Position numbers and translations under genes: made by a program
From: Branchiostoma lanceolatum
Lineage: Eukaryota > Chordata > Leptocardii > Amphioxiformes > Branchiostomatidae
Assembly (NCBI RefSeq): GCF_035083965.1
Contig: NC_089730.1
Span: forward strand, 14,243,242 to 14,307,241
Length of the DNA stretch: 64,000 bases
Direction of reading: 5' to 3'
Notes under the pieces: model-generated
Database searches by the model: none
What the model was told of the DNA's origin: nothing
The model's input: only the letters and a program-made list of their open reading frames with translations
Shown here: one piece after another, positions 12,632-22,960 of the stretch
Numbering within the stretch: position 1 is the stretch's first letter
Layout: every line of letters starts with the position of its first letter

Positions 12632-14300
12632 ATGAAGACTGCTCTATTGTTCCTGGCCTGCATCACTGTGGCTGCGGTAAGTGTCCATCCCTCTTCTTCA
12701 CTTCACTTCACTTCAACAGATAAATGTTCATATGTAGATGATCTGTATAAAATCATTGTATTTCACCTAATCTATGGGAGCAATAGAATTGTCTTGTTTT
12801 CTCCAATGTTTCATCTCTCTTACTAAGGAAAATGTTATGTTGTCGTTAAGTATTGAAAATCCTCAATGACATACTACATATATCAGCAAGACGTTACTAG
12901 CATGGTATGGGTGACATTAAAAGACTTAAGTATCACATTTAGGTATTTCTTAAAATATTTTCAACTCAGAAAAAGTGATAGTTGGGAAAGTTGATAGCTC
13001 CTTTTTATAGAGTAACTTACTTACTTTACTTCCTTTTTTTGTATGGTAAGACGATGATTGAATGTGTCTTCTAGTGAAAAATTGAGTGGTGCAATCTCAT
13101 TAATGCACTAATGAGAGAATGATTGGATCTGTTTTCTAAAACTGGTGAAATAATACGATATCTTTGTGACAATAGCTGATACTTATAAAAGTAATTATCA
13201 CGATTTTCAAATGAAATACTTTTCCGAAATAAAAGCAATGTGATAAATAGCTATAGCTAAATTGCAAAAGAGAACAACGGACGTGGAATGGCGTTTGTCT
13301 TGGAGAAATGGCTCAGCTGACATGAGGCCATGGGTTTTCTTATGGAAAATGTACGCGCATGTCCCGTACACGTGGACAAGGTAGATGAGCAACACTTGCC
13401 CCTGCACCAGAAGTTTCATCACTGCTATCGTAGTTAAAGTTTTGGCGCAGAATAAAGCTGAATTGTGAAACATTCATTGTCCTTACCAAAATGTTTCATG
13501 TTTTCTTTTTTTTCTTTTCTTTTTCTTTTTCCCCCCAGGCCCAGTTCTGGCACCCGCTGCACCCATGCGTAGACGACACCGAGTGTCCAGGCGCTGGATA
13601 CTGCTGCCGCTTCAACAATGTTATCTTCCAGAATCTCGTAAGTAATCTAACCATTGGTCTGGGTTGTAAATATTATATCATCTTAATCCTTCTACTCAAA
13701 CGAAACTTCCAAACTTCAGTAATATTGTGTATATTAGCTCTACCTAAAATGTGAAAAGCATACAGCGTCAATGCAAAGTGTTTTGCGAAAACTTTACACT
13801 TGCCATACACTGTGCCATACATAGGTGCATCTTTTCATGCATCATTCATTGATTCATTGATCCATTGATTCATTCAATCATTCATTCATTCTTCTTCTTC
13901 TTCTTTATTCCTCCCGTAGGAGAGCATAGCATACTTAAAATATAACAGTATTAATACATATTTAAAGGACAAAAACATATTTACAAATCTCACAGTATAT
14001 GACATCCGTCACATCCCGTCACATCTATATGTCTAAGTCTGTGGCACTCGTTGTTCTACTGTACTGTTCGATGTCACTTCTGTCTCTAGTCCCCTCATCG
14101 GGTATAATTTTTCAACGGCTTCATTCAGTCATTAATTCATTTATTCATTTTGTCGGCAGTGCGAGCTGAAGGCTCAAAACGGCTGGCCCTGTGACCCCAC
14201 TTATGCTACTAGCTGTGCATGCGCCGACGGTCTCGTGTGCATGCCAAATGCTCTCACCTCCGAGTTCGTCTGTCAGATCGAAGCGGAACCTGCGGCTTAA
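12632..14300 (+). CDS. Secreted colipase/prokineticin-like ten-cysteine protein, cluster gene 2
   Basis: Exons are 12632..12676, 13539..13637 and 14160..14300, giving 94 residues; both introns are phase 0 with GTAAGT donors, and the exon 2 acceptor sits behind a strong pyrimidine tract. The signal peptide is MKTALLFLACITVAA and the mature chain is predicted to start at Gln in AQFWHPL. Cysteines follow C-x5-C-x5-CC-x10-C-x9-C-x7-CAC-x5-C-x10-C, the colipase/prokineticin/Dickkopf-C pattern. Exon 2 is almost identical to that of cluster gene 3, with CCRFNNVIFQNL shared, so the two are the most recent duplicates together with gene 3. The tail is short and acidic (QIEAEPAA). AATAAA at 14498-14503 is the likely polyadenylation signal. 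Function unknown. Confidence 0.87.
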
Positions 14301-14608
14301 GAACCAGCGCACTTCACACCTCAAAACGGATCCTTCAAGCTCTGTCTAGATACACGATGTACTCGTAGTGATGAGTGTTATTTGGGGGCCTTTCAATGGT
14401 CCACAATATTGTGTACCCGGCGTAAGGCAACTCAAAACCAACATTACAAGTTCCTCCATGTATTCTTGGTCAGATCATTTGATGGGATCCATCTAAGAAT
14501 AAAGTAGCATGAACATACGAGTGCGTTGCGGAGTAGAGTGATGTTTTTTATATTCATGTATGGTTTGTTATGATAGAGTTACATGTGCCCAGCGTTCAGA
14601 AGACAAGT

Positions 14609-15080
14609 TTAAGGTCTCATTCATGTGTTACTCCGCGTCTAAAAGAATCCGTGACGAAAAAAATTAACGGCTGCATGAACGTGTGTTTATATCGGTGGGA
14701 AATTCCCTTGTAGCCAGCCTAACTGATCTCAAGCGTCAAACTGATGAAAGCTTGTTTGTATCTGAAGAAATTGGCAAGTAAAGTTCGGCAGCCGCGCGCG
14801 AGGTCGGACGGACACCGCCGGGCATCGCGCGTGATGCGGTCATGCGATTACAGCTGGAAAGTGCCTTTTTGGTGGTGTAACAGTTTGTAATAGCTATAAA
14901 AAGAGATTGTATGTAGTGAAAATGTTGGCAATTTTTTCACACGATCTAGGTTAAATGTTCTCAACAAATAATGAATAACATTGGCACATTTTCTATATCT
15001 TCATTACGAACGCGCCCATATAAAACACGTATTATAACATGTAAGCCTATGGGGCAAAAAACTCATGAATGAGACCTTAA
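14609..15080. mobile_element. TTAA-flanked MITE (piggyBac-like target site)
   Basis: The 13-base inverted ends GGTCTCATTCATG (14613-14625) and CATGAATGAGACC (15064-15076) are perfect, and each is flanked outside by TTAA (14609-14612 and 15077-15080). TTAA duplication is the hallmark of piggyBac-type insertion. The 464-base interior has no transposase frame. It separates cluster genes 2 and 3. Confidence 0.75.
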
Positions 15081-15385
15081 GACTTTACACATCTATTAAG
15101 TCACCGGCTCAGTTTGATTAGTTGCCATGGAAGCAATGCTAATTCAGCATCGAAACGAAGCTTCTCCAGAGATTTCGCTCCAGCGGTCAGAAGGAACCAT
15201 ACCACAGATCGCGCCACCAAAAACTCTGCCAACACCAAAAATATTGGCAAACATCGGATGTATCTATTAGCAAGACAGGCGCTGGTTTCCGCGCAGGATG
15301 GGCGAGTATTAGTTCACCTGTTACTTCACACAGTTTTATTTATTCTAACCCTCGGCTCTTATCTACATTCGTCATCCACTCTATC

Positions 15386-15393
15386 TATAAAAG
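15386..15393 (+). promoter_or_regulatory. TATA box of peptide gene 3
   Basis: TATAAAAG lies 75 bases before the start codon of cluster gene 3. Confidence 0.65.
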
Positions 15394-15460
15394 CAACGCG
15401 TGTGGTCCTACGTGTCCTATTCTGAACAGAAAGAATCCGTTCGCTCAGAAACTCTGCAAA

Positions 15461-17090
15461 ATGAAGACTGCACTGTTTTTCCTGGCATTCATTGCTGTGG
15501 CTGCGGTAAGATTTATCCTTCCTAACAAGAAAAGTCTAACGATATTAATCATAGGTTGATTGCTCCATATAATGACATCCGTCGTTTTGTAGGTGAAGAA
15601 TATCCTTATTACAAAATATGGAGCACTTTATAGCATGCTTACTGCTGTAAATCTTACGGTGAAAATTACGACTTTTCTTGGAGTGAAAACCACTATAGCC
15701 TCAGAGAAGTATACGCAGATGCTGAGAAAGACAAGTAAACCGGGTTATCTTCTCTTCACCGAATACATTGCTCTTCTATGTTTTACTTCAACAGCATCTA
15801 CAAAACAAACTATAGAACCTCTCATGGTTCAAAGATATGGTTGATTTGCACAGGTTTAACTTATATATATCTGTGTGCTGAACACAACTGTTTCACTCTT
15901 GTTACTTTCTCTCTCTGTGTAGGCCCAGTTCTGGCACCCGCTGCACCCATGCGCAGGCGACCACGAGTGCCCCGCACAGGGATACTGCTGCCGCTTCAAC
16001 AATGTTATCTTCCAGAATCTCGTGCGTAATCTAATGTCGTTGTCTTTTGTCTGGATAAAACATTCTTCTAAGCATTCTACAGCAAGACCAGATTCGACAG
16101 TGAGGCGTTGGTGTTTAGATGTTACCTGAATATCTTCATCGAGGTTGTATTTGGTCTGGATAAAACATTCTTCTAAGCATTCTATAGCAAGACCAGATTC
16201 GACAGTGAGGGGTTGGTGTTTAGAAGTTAATTACCTGAATATCTTCATCGAGGTTGGTACGAGTAAGTCATTCATTGCTAACATCCGTAATTTTCTCGCC
16301 TGCAAGTTGAAGAAGGCAGATGACAAGTTGCCGAAACGTTTTTTTTTCTGGCGAAAAAAATTGCAGTCGAGGGGAAGGAATGATTTAGTAACCTCGTGCG
16401 AGGCTGTTCACGGAATTTCATCCTTGAGGAAATCGGATTTTTGGCAACGCCTCACTGTCGGGATGTGGTCTTGAAAAGAGCAGGACTCGGACATAGATTT
16501 TAATTCATGATACACAGAAAATTGCCTGTGTTGCGCAATGTCTCGTTATCAGACGCTAAGGCCTAAGAAAAAAATGCTGTGTTTCCGGTTACCGGACCGA
16601 GCCTAGCAAAAACCAACCGACACTAGCCTTTTGTCTGGTTGGTCACTGGTATGGCAATGGACATGAAATTTTCATGCCATCTGACATCTGAGTGGTGAAA
16701 TTATTTTAAAAAAAAGACGTTTACAGAATTCATACTAAATTTACGGGATCCATACGGTACATTACTAAGAAACATACGAATTCTACGGAATTCATACGAG
16801 TTTTACTAATAGTAAGGATCGTATGTATGCTGTAAGACTAGTATGAATTCCGTGAAATTTCTCGATTGAATTCTGAAAAATTCGTTTGTATTCCGTCAAA
16901 CTCGTATCAATATTTCGGCACCCCTGACTAATGTCTGTATTTGCGTTGACAGTGCGAGCTGAAGCCCCAGCAGGGATGGCCCTGTGACGTCACCGGAGTG
17001 ACTAGCTGCGCCTGTAACGACGGTCTAGTCTGCAAGCAGGCCAACCCCCTGTCAGCACAGTTTACCTGCCAGATGGAGATGGAGGCCTAG
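15461..17090 (+). CDS. Secreted colipase/prokineticin-like ten-cysteine protein, cluster gene 3
   Basis: Exons are 15461..15505, 15923..16021 and 16953..17090, giving 93 residues; introns are phase 0. The signal exon encodes MKTALFFLAFIAVAA, identical to gene 1, while exon 2 (AQFWHPLHPC through NVIFQNL) is nearly identical to gene 2, so this gene is a mosaic or a middle member of the 1-2-3 subgroup. The exon 2 donor is GTGCGT rather than the GTAAGT of gene 2. Cysteines: C-x5-C-x5-CC-x10-C-x9-C-x7-CAC-x5-C-x10-C. The C-terminal tail is acidic (QMEMEA). AATAAA lies at 17394-17399. Intron 2 contains a tandem duplication of about 105 bases. A secreted disulfide-rich protein is strongly supported; its target is not known. 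Confidence 0.87.
16048..16258. repeat. Tandem duplication inside intron 2 of peptide gene 3
   Basis: Units 16048-16148 and 16152-16258 share TCTGGATAAAACATTCTTCT, GCAAGACCAGATTCGACAGT and TGAATATCTTCATCGAGGTT with only a few substitutions, so the duplication is recent. No coding function. Confidence 0.9.
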
Positions 17091-17946
17091 GTCTAGCAAC
17101 ATCGACCCGTACAGCCCAGACATGAAAACATCGAAAACCGCCAAAACATCGAAAGCAGCCAAAACATCGAGAGCATCCATAAAATCTAAAGGCTAGATAT
17201 AGGTGAACGACTTGAAGTGATGATACACTCAAACTTTGTTTGAAATTTCCAGTTATCGATATGTATCGGTCGTCACGAAATGATGGCCGCCGTATTGATT
17301 TATGTGGTGATTTGAAACAACAGGGAACTGTGTTTCGTCATCGCGAGTTGTTTCATGTATTTCTGGTCTGACTATTGGAGGAAACCCTCTGGGAATAAAG
17401 TAGTATGAATGTACAGTTGTGTAGACTGGTTATTTGTCTTACTTGGACCTTATCACCTACCGTAAGATTGTACGCTTTCACCATCAGTATATTTCCAGTA
17501 GAACGCAAGCCGTAATGTGTCATGGAACACTAGACAGAAGATAGAGATTAGACGAGAGAATATCAGGTTTGGTTACATCCAATGCTTACTGCTAGATCGA
17601 TGTAACTCGTACGTGACCTGTGGGGAAAATTGCGGTTTTTTTTGTGAAAAACCGTAACTTATAGTCTCAGAGCAGTAGATGCTGAGAAAGACAAGTAAAC
17701 CGTTTGATGACTTGATGGGTGGATGGACGGATGGATAGATAGATAGATAGATGTAAGTATAGATGGATGGATGGATGGATGAATGGATGTGTGGATGGAT
17801 GGATGGACAGATGGATGGATGGATGGATTGATTTAATCATAGCTAGAATATTAATAGTAATAGAAATAGTAATAGTACATGAAAAAACATTTGACATCTG
17901 TGACAAAGATTGAAGAGCAGCACTCCTTATATTATCATGTACACAT

Positions 17947-17990
<44 letters not shown>

Positions 17991-18253
17991 ACACTCACAA
18001 ATCCACACTATACCATGTAACACTTCTACACACACTGATAAACTTCAAACAGTTCTAGATGCACTCCTTTCCGTACAGGATGGAGCACTATTGATTTTGT
18101 ATGCTTAACTTATGCTTACTTATGGCAAGGACATTGTAAAGTATTATACATTTATATCATGACCTTGCCTCTGGTTAACCTTTGCCATACTACGTCGTCA
18201 CGTTGCCAAGATATCACAAAAGCAAAACCAACAACCAATGACGCCCTTTTATC
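17091..18253. other. 3' UTR of gene 3 and spacer with microsatellites
   Basis: Contains the gene 3 polyadenylation signal, a GGAT/GATG array (about 17707-17830) and a CA array (about 17945-17996). No gene seen. Confidence 0.55.
17945..17996. repeat. (CA)n microsatellite
   Basis: A run of about 25 CA dinucleotides, slightly interrupted at its end. Confidence 0.95.
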
Positions 18254-18260
18254 TATATAG
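18254..18260 (+). promoter_or_regulatory. TATA-like box of peptide gene 4
   Basis: TATATAG lies 55 bases before the start codon of cluster gene 4, within a flank that is also similar to the flank of gene 5 (shared word CCATCGGCTGT just before ATG). Confidence 0.5.
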
Positions 18261-18308
18261 GAGCACAGGTAGTTTGCCTAAGGACATTCTACCCATCGGC
18301 TGTTCAAG

Positions 18309-20024
18309 ATGAAGACTGCCCTGCTGTTCTTGTTCTGCCTTGTTGTGATCAAGGTGAGTTCCTCTCTTTCTTCAACTGCACTGGGCAGTCTAAGAACATG
18401 GGCAGTTGCTCTCAAGACATGAAAGCCCCTTCTCCACTGGTAGCGTGTGTAGTCCAGTGGTTAGTAACCCTGCCTCTGGAACTAGAAGCCGTGAGTTCGA
18501 TCCCGGCCGTGTCGCTCACCCGACATGTACGCTACTGGAAGCGCCTGCAGTCCTTAAGCTGTGGTCCTCTGTTTACATTGTACATGCATTGTCTAAAAGA
18601 GCTAGGGAAATTTGCCCGGCTATGATGAATTTGTAAATACTGTACATATATAGCGTCTGTCTTCTCTGTCATGACCGGTGGCAGAGTAGCTCTTCGGTGA
18701 GCTAAACTTCCTTCCACGGGTCTGAGGCCGTTGAGCGACTCAAACCTACCAAAAGTGGTTTCTATGGAAACACTCTGACTGTTTTGAGTATGTTTAAAAT
18801 ATGTTGGAGACTGGAAGCGATTGAAAAACCAATGAGCGCTCTCTGAAAGACGAATGAGCGATTAAGTCAAGTATATTAGAGTCAAAATCAATTTTTTTTC
18901 ACCAGTTTTCTATCTTTGTAAAAGCAGGTATAACAGGACTGATTATTCTGAATGGAGTTTAAACTGTAAAAGCCAACACCATAAATTGGACTTACTCAAA
19001 TTTTCGACTGAACAGCTACAGTCTTTTTCAAGGAATGAACCATCCAGGACTGATTATTCCTTATGATTACTATATATTACAGGCTCAGTTCTTCAACCCG
19101 CTGACTCCATGCCAGTCGGACGAGAACTGTCCGTCCCCGGAAACTCACTGTTGCCGCCTGGGCGTTTTCGGCATCAACACTGTAAGTCTCACTTTTTTTA
19201 TCAGAAAACAAGATACACATGGACATGGACATGGACATGGACATAGTGGCGCTACACGCAAGTACATAGACTTATTTTACAGCGCCACAGAAAAACTAAA
19301 TAAGAATAGACAGAGACAATGACAAACTTAAGCAAGTTTCTGAACAAACGTAAGATGAATAATATAAGATATGACTGAAGTAAAGCGTATCAAATTGAAT
19401 ATTTGAATAGACAAAGTGATTGAAATATGAAATACATAATACATACATCTGTACCGACCCTTGATTAATGTTAAGGTAAGTCTCACTTCATACGACCGTC
19501 AACTTTATGGGTTCAGCTATGTCGTGAATACGTTCGATGTCTCAAACAGTTATCAATTCCTTGATAACACACTCAAATACAAGTTGTCGCATATCTAGCT
19601 ACTATAGAACAACCCATGCTAGAAGAGGTGCATGTATCTGGTCTTTCAGGTTGACCCCTTAACACCCTCACTATGACTCTTGGGTCCAACATTTTCTTCT
19701 AGCGTGGTAACGCCCACGACAGGCCAAAATGTACATTTGAACGCTACAAATTTAGGCCTGTTTCGCGCTTAAAAGATTCTGCCATGGACATATACATTGC
19801 GTTACACGTGAAAGTGATTGTACTTCCTTTGATGATGACATATATTTCTCTTATGTTGACAGTGTCATGTTAGGCCACATCACGGCTGGCCCTGTGGCCT
19901 CACAGGGCTCGACAGCTGCCCCTGCGTGCCGGGTTTCCAGTGCGTGTTGAAGCCAAACAGCACCGCGGAGGCGTGGTGCGTTTCGATGGACCTGGAGTGG
20001 CTGGCCCAGAGGCCCGAGGAATGA
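18309..20024 (+). CDS. Secreted colipase/prokineticin-like ten-cysteine protein, cluster gene 4
   Basis: Exons are 18309..18353, 19083..19181 and 19863..20024, giving 101 residues; both introns are phase 0. The signal exon is MKTALLFLFCLVVIK and the mature chain begins AQFFNPL. Cysteines: C-x5-C-x6-CC-x9-C-x9-C-x7-CPC-x5-C-x11-C. The CPC motif, also in gene 1 and gene 5, matches vertebrate prokineticins and colipase. The C-terminal tail is longer (about 14 residues, Trp- and Glu-containing) than in genes 1-3. Flanks and coding sequence are closest to gene 5. AATAAA at 20269-20274 is the probable polyadenylation signal. Intron 1 carries a tRNA-like SINE. A secreted disulfide-rich protein; partner unknown. 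Confidence 0.86.
18440..18650 (+). mobile_element. tRNA-derived SINE in intron 1 of peptide gene 4
   Basis: A tRNA-like head has an A box TAGTCCAGTGGTTA (18450-18463) and a B box GAGTTCGATCC (18493-18503), spaced as in a polymerase III internal promoter. It cannot fold into a full tRNA and continues into unrelated sequence, so it is a SINE rather than a tRNA gene. The 3' boundary is uncertain. Confidence 0.65.
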
Positions 20025-20848
20025 TGAGGATGCGCACGTACCCCATGCAGACCCTTCAAATCCATTAAAATCACCTGAAGATCGCCCGACTAGATACATG
20101 ATCATGATGATCTATTCGAAATGATGATTAGCTCCGGCAGTTGTCCATGTAGTATGGTCACTTGATGCCATATTAGTTTCTGTACTTTCAGGCAACAGCT
20201 TGTGGTGTTTCATCATTACGAGTATCATCATGTACTTCTGGTCGAAACACAAGAGATACCCGTCACTGAATAAACCGTCATGAATTGTGCCATAGAGTTG
20301 TGTGTGATTTTGTACTTAGATATATTATCAAATTCGATGTGCCGGCTGTGCAAATAGCTCAGTCCGTCAATCGCACGGATGTGAACATTCCTTTTATGCA
20401 ACTGCGTGAGGCACAAGTATTATAATTACTTGATTTGAAAAATGCAATCGGATAACTTATACCTCCATAATAGTATCCCGTTTCTCTCTACAGAATCTCG
20501 AAATCAATGGCCTTGAATTCGAATAAAGAACGAGTTCCTTTAGATTAGAACGGCCTGCTGTAGCTTATCCTGTATGTACCTGATAAGTCGGTTATGGGTC
20601 CGAGATGCAGTGGGTCCAGTTTCTGGTACCAGAGAACCAAAACCAGTTAAGAAGGATACAGTTTCTCCGCATTCAATTCGTTTTCTCTATGTGCTAAGTA
20701 ACCCAAAACAAATCGGTCTGGTCAATCATTTTTTCCACGAATGAACTACATAGCTTATAAAGAGCTGATGAATATAACGTATCATTATACATTGATAGAC
20801 TTCTGGTTAATCTTTACCATGATATATTGACAAGGTCGTTGCCAGTCC
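20025..20848. other. 3' UTR of gene 4 and spacer
   Basis: The first 250 bases are similar to the 3' flank of gene 5 (shared CCCCATGCAGACCCTTCAAA and TTTCATCATTACGAGTATCA), showing that the duplication unit of genes 4 and 5 includes the 3' UTR. The rest holds nothing recognisable. Confidence 0.6.
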
Positions 20849-20856
20849 TATATATA
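20849..20856 (+). promoter_or_regulatory. TATA-like box of peptide gene 5
   Basis: TATATATA lies 101 bases before the start codon; the context resembles the gene 4 flank, but the spacing is longer. Confidence 0.4.
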
Positions 20857-20949
20857 CAACAGTAGAACCGACCGATGACGCCATTTTACCCACATCGCAT
20901 ATTTGAGCAGAGGTGTTTTTAAAGACATCCTATCCATCGGCTGTACAAG

Positions 20950-21893
20950 ATGAAGATAGCCCTGCTGTTCTTGCTCTGTCTTGTGGTGATCAAGGCGAGT
21001 TTCTCTTTTTCTTCAGTTAAAATTGTACTGGGCTGTCTAAGAACATATACAGTTGTAAATGAAATCCCTTCTCCACAAGCGGGGACCATCAATCGACCAG
21101 AAAGGTGGTTTCTATGAGCCACTAGGGATTGAAAAATCATTGGTGCTGTCTGAAGGACAGATGAGTGACCTGTCGAAGTTTCGCCAACGGTCGACAGCTT
21201 TCTTTCTTTTAAAAGTGGGTAAAGTAGGGGTGGTCCTGCGTCTTCATGTTCGCTTTTACTTTTCACAGGCCCAGTTCCTGCCATTGGCTCCATGCCAGTC
21301 GGACGCGGACTGTCCGTCTTCTGCAACTCAATGTTGCCGCCATGGCTTTTTTGGTATCCAGACTGTAAGTACTGAAATATTCTTCAGATGTCTAAATTCT
21401 ACAGAAATTTCAGCAATGGTGCGAACGTGATGTCTTAAAGCGTAGCTATCAGTCCTTGATAATACACGAAAATAGTTGCATATAATCTATCAACGATACA
21501 GCGATTCCTGTTGCAAAGGTATCTGGTCTTTTAAGTTGAAACCCTTCATATCATACAACCCGTGATTTGGTAGTAACTATTTCTTAGCGTGGCTACGACA
21601 AACCAAACTATTGAATATTTGACCATTCCGCAGTAGGTTTGACATATGAAAATATTTTGTCATAGACCCATATTGTACGTATATGTGAAATGAGTTGTAC
21701 TTTCTTAGCATGATGTGTATTTCTCCTGTATTAACAGTGTGAGACTAGGCCACAAGCTGGCTGGCCCTGTGACCACGTTGAGGCAGGAGTCGGCAGCTGT
21801 CCCTGCGTGGAAGGTTACGAATGCGTGCTGAAGCCAAACACCTTCGCCACGAGGATCTGCATGGCGGTCCAGGCGAACACCCCGGAACCGTGA
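20950..21893 (+). CDS. Secreted colipase/prokineticin-like ten-cysteine protein, cluster gene 5
   Basis: Exons are 20950..20994, 21269..21364 and 21738..21893, giving 98 residues; both introns are phase 0. The signal exon is MKIALLFLLCLVVIK. Its donor is GCGAGT instead of GT, a GC-AG intron: the same position in gene 4 reads GTGAGT, so one T-to-C change explains it, and AAG|GC is the usual context for GC donors. Exon 2 is one codon shorter than in gene 4. Cysteines: C-x5-C-x6-CC-x9-C-x9-C-x9-CPC-x5-C-x11-C. The gene is the most compact of the six (944 bases). AATAAA lies at 22156-22161. If the GC donor is not used, the gene would lose its signal peptide junction; the intact downstream frame argues that it is used. 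Confidence 0.82.
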
Positions 21894-22907
21894 GGGCGCA
21901 CAAGTATCCCCATGCAGACCCTTCAAACCCTACTAGAATCAGCAGAAAAATATCCTAACTAGATACTTGAACTATCCGAAATGATAATGAACTCCGGCTA
22001 AGCGGTTATTGGACTGTCCAGTTGTCCATGCAGTACGGTCACTTGATGCCATATCAGTTTCTGTACTTTCAGATAACAGCATATGGTGTTTCATCATTAC
22101 GAGTATCATCATGTATTTCCGGTAGAAACACAAGAGATAACAAACTGCCAATGAGAATAAACCGTCATGAATTGCGTCATGAGTGTGGTTTTTGTACTTC
22201 CTTGGATATATGTATATGATTAGACTCTATGTACCGGCTGTGCAAATCCGGCAATCGTACAGCCATTCGTTTTCCGTGTGTTAACTAACCAAGAGCAAAG
22301 CAATTTGGTTCATTATTTTTTTCACAAAGAAACTATATGACTATAAAGTAATGGTGAAGACATGGCTGCTTCGTTTGGACAATTGTTTAATGACATTTAC
22401 AAAGTGTTAGGTTGGGACGTCCTTGGGTTCCCATTCAACCCCACCTTAAAGCCCGTCGGTCGTATATGTACGTCGTTTTGTCAGGTATACGCCAAGAATG
22501 AGGACATTCTCGAAACGTGCAGTTATGGATTCGTATCCTCCTCTCTTGAAAGGTTGAAGTTGATCATAGCTTTTGTTGTCTTATAGTCTTGCTAAATGTC
22601 GTACGACAAAGAAAACTACGGCAATACGACAAAAATCGTACGACCGTACCTTCACCTTTTAACACGTAGGCCCAGGCATCCGCTGGGTCCAACGCCTATC
22701 GACCAGCTCAACTGACATCAGTATACGTAGTTCTTTGAAGATAGCACCTTTCTCACCTCATTATTTACAGTACCTTGTACCAACACGTTCCTTCCTGGTT
22801 ATAGGAAGGGTGTGTGTTTACTCACATGGTGACTCACACCGCACGTTTGGATAACACTAGCATCGGACGATACGCGAAGGTCGCAGAAGACGTAATAGCG
22901 CAGTCGA
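21894..22907. other. 3' UTR of gene 5 and spacer
   Basis: Shares its first part with the gene 4 3' flank. An ATG-initiated frame of 74 codons at 22362-22586 has no family resemblance and is probably chance. Nothing else seen. Confidence 0.5.
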
Positions 22908-22915
22908 GATAAAAA
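22908..22915 (+). promoter_or_regulatory. TATA-like box of peptide gene 6
   Basis: GATAAAAA lies 53 bases before the start codon; weaker than the boxes of genes 1-3. Confidence 0.4.
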
Positions 22916-22960
22916 CAGCAGAACATTTGTCTGACGTTTACAATTGAACGGCTCTGCAAG

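Noticed and set aside
18446-18520. Possible tRNA gene (A and B boxes)
   Set aside because: Acceptor and anticodon stems do not pair and the sequence continues as a dispersed repeat; called a SINE.
22362-22586. ATG-initiated 74-codon frame between peptide genes 5 and 6
   Set aside because: Hydrophobic segments but no signal or cysteine pattern of the cluster, and it lies in spacer; expected by chance.
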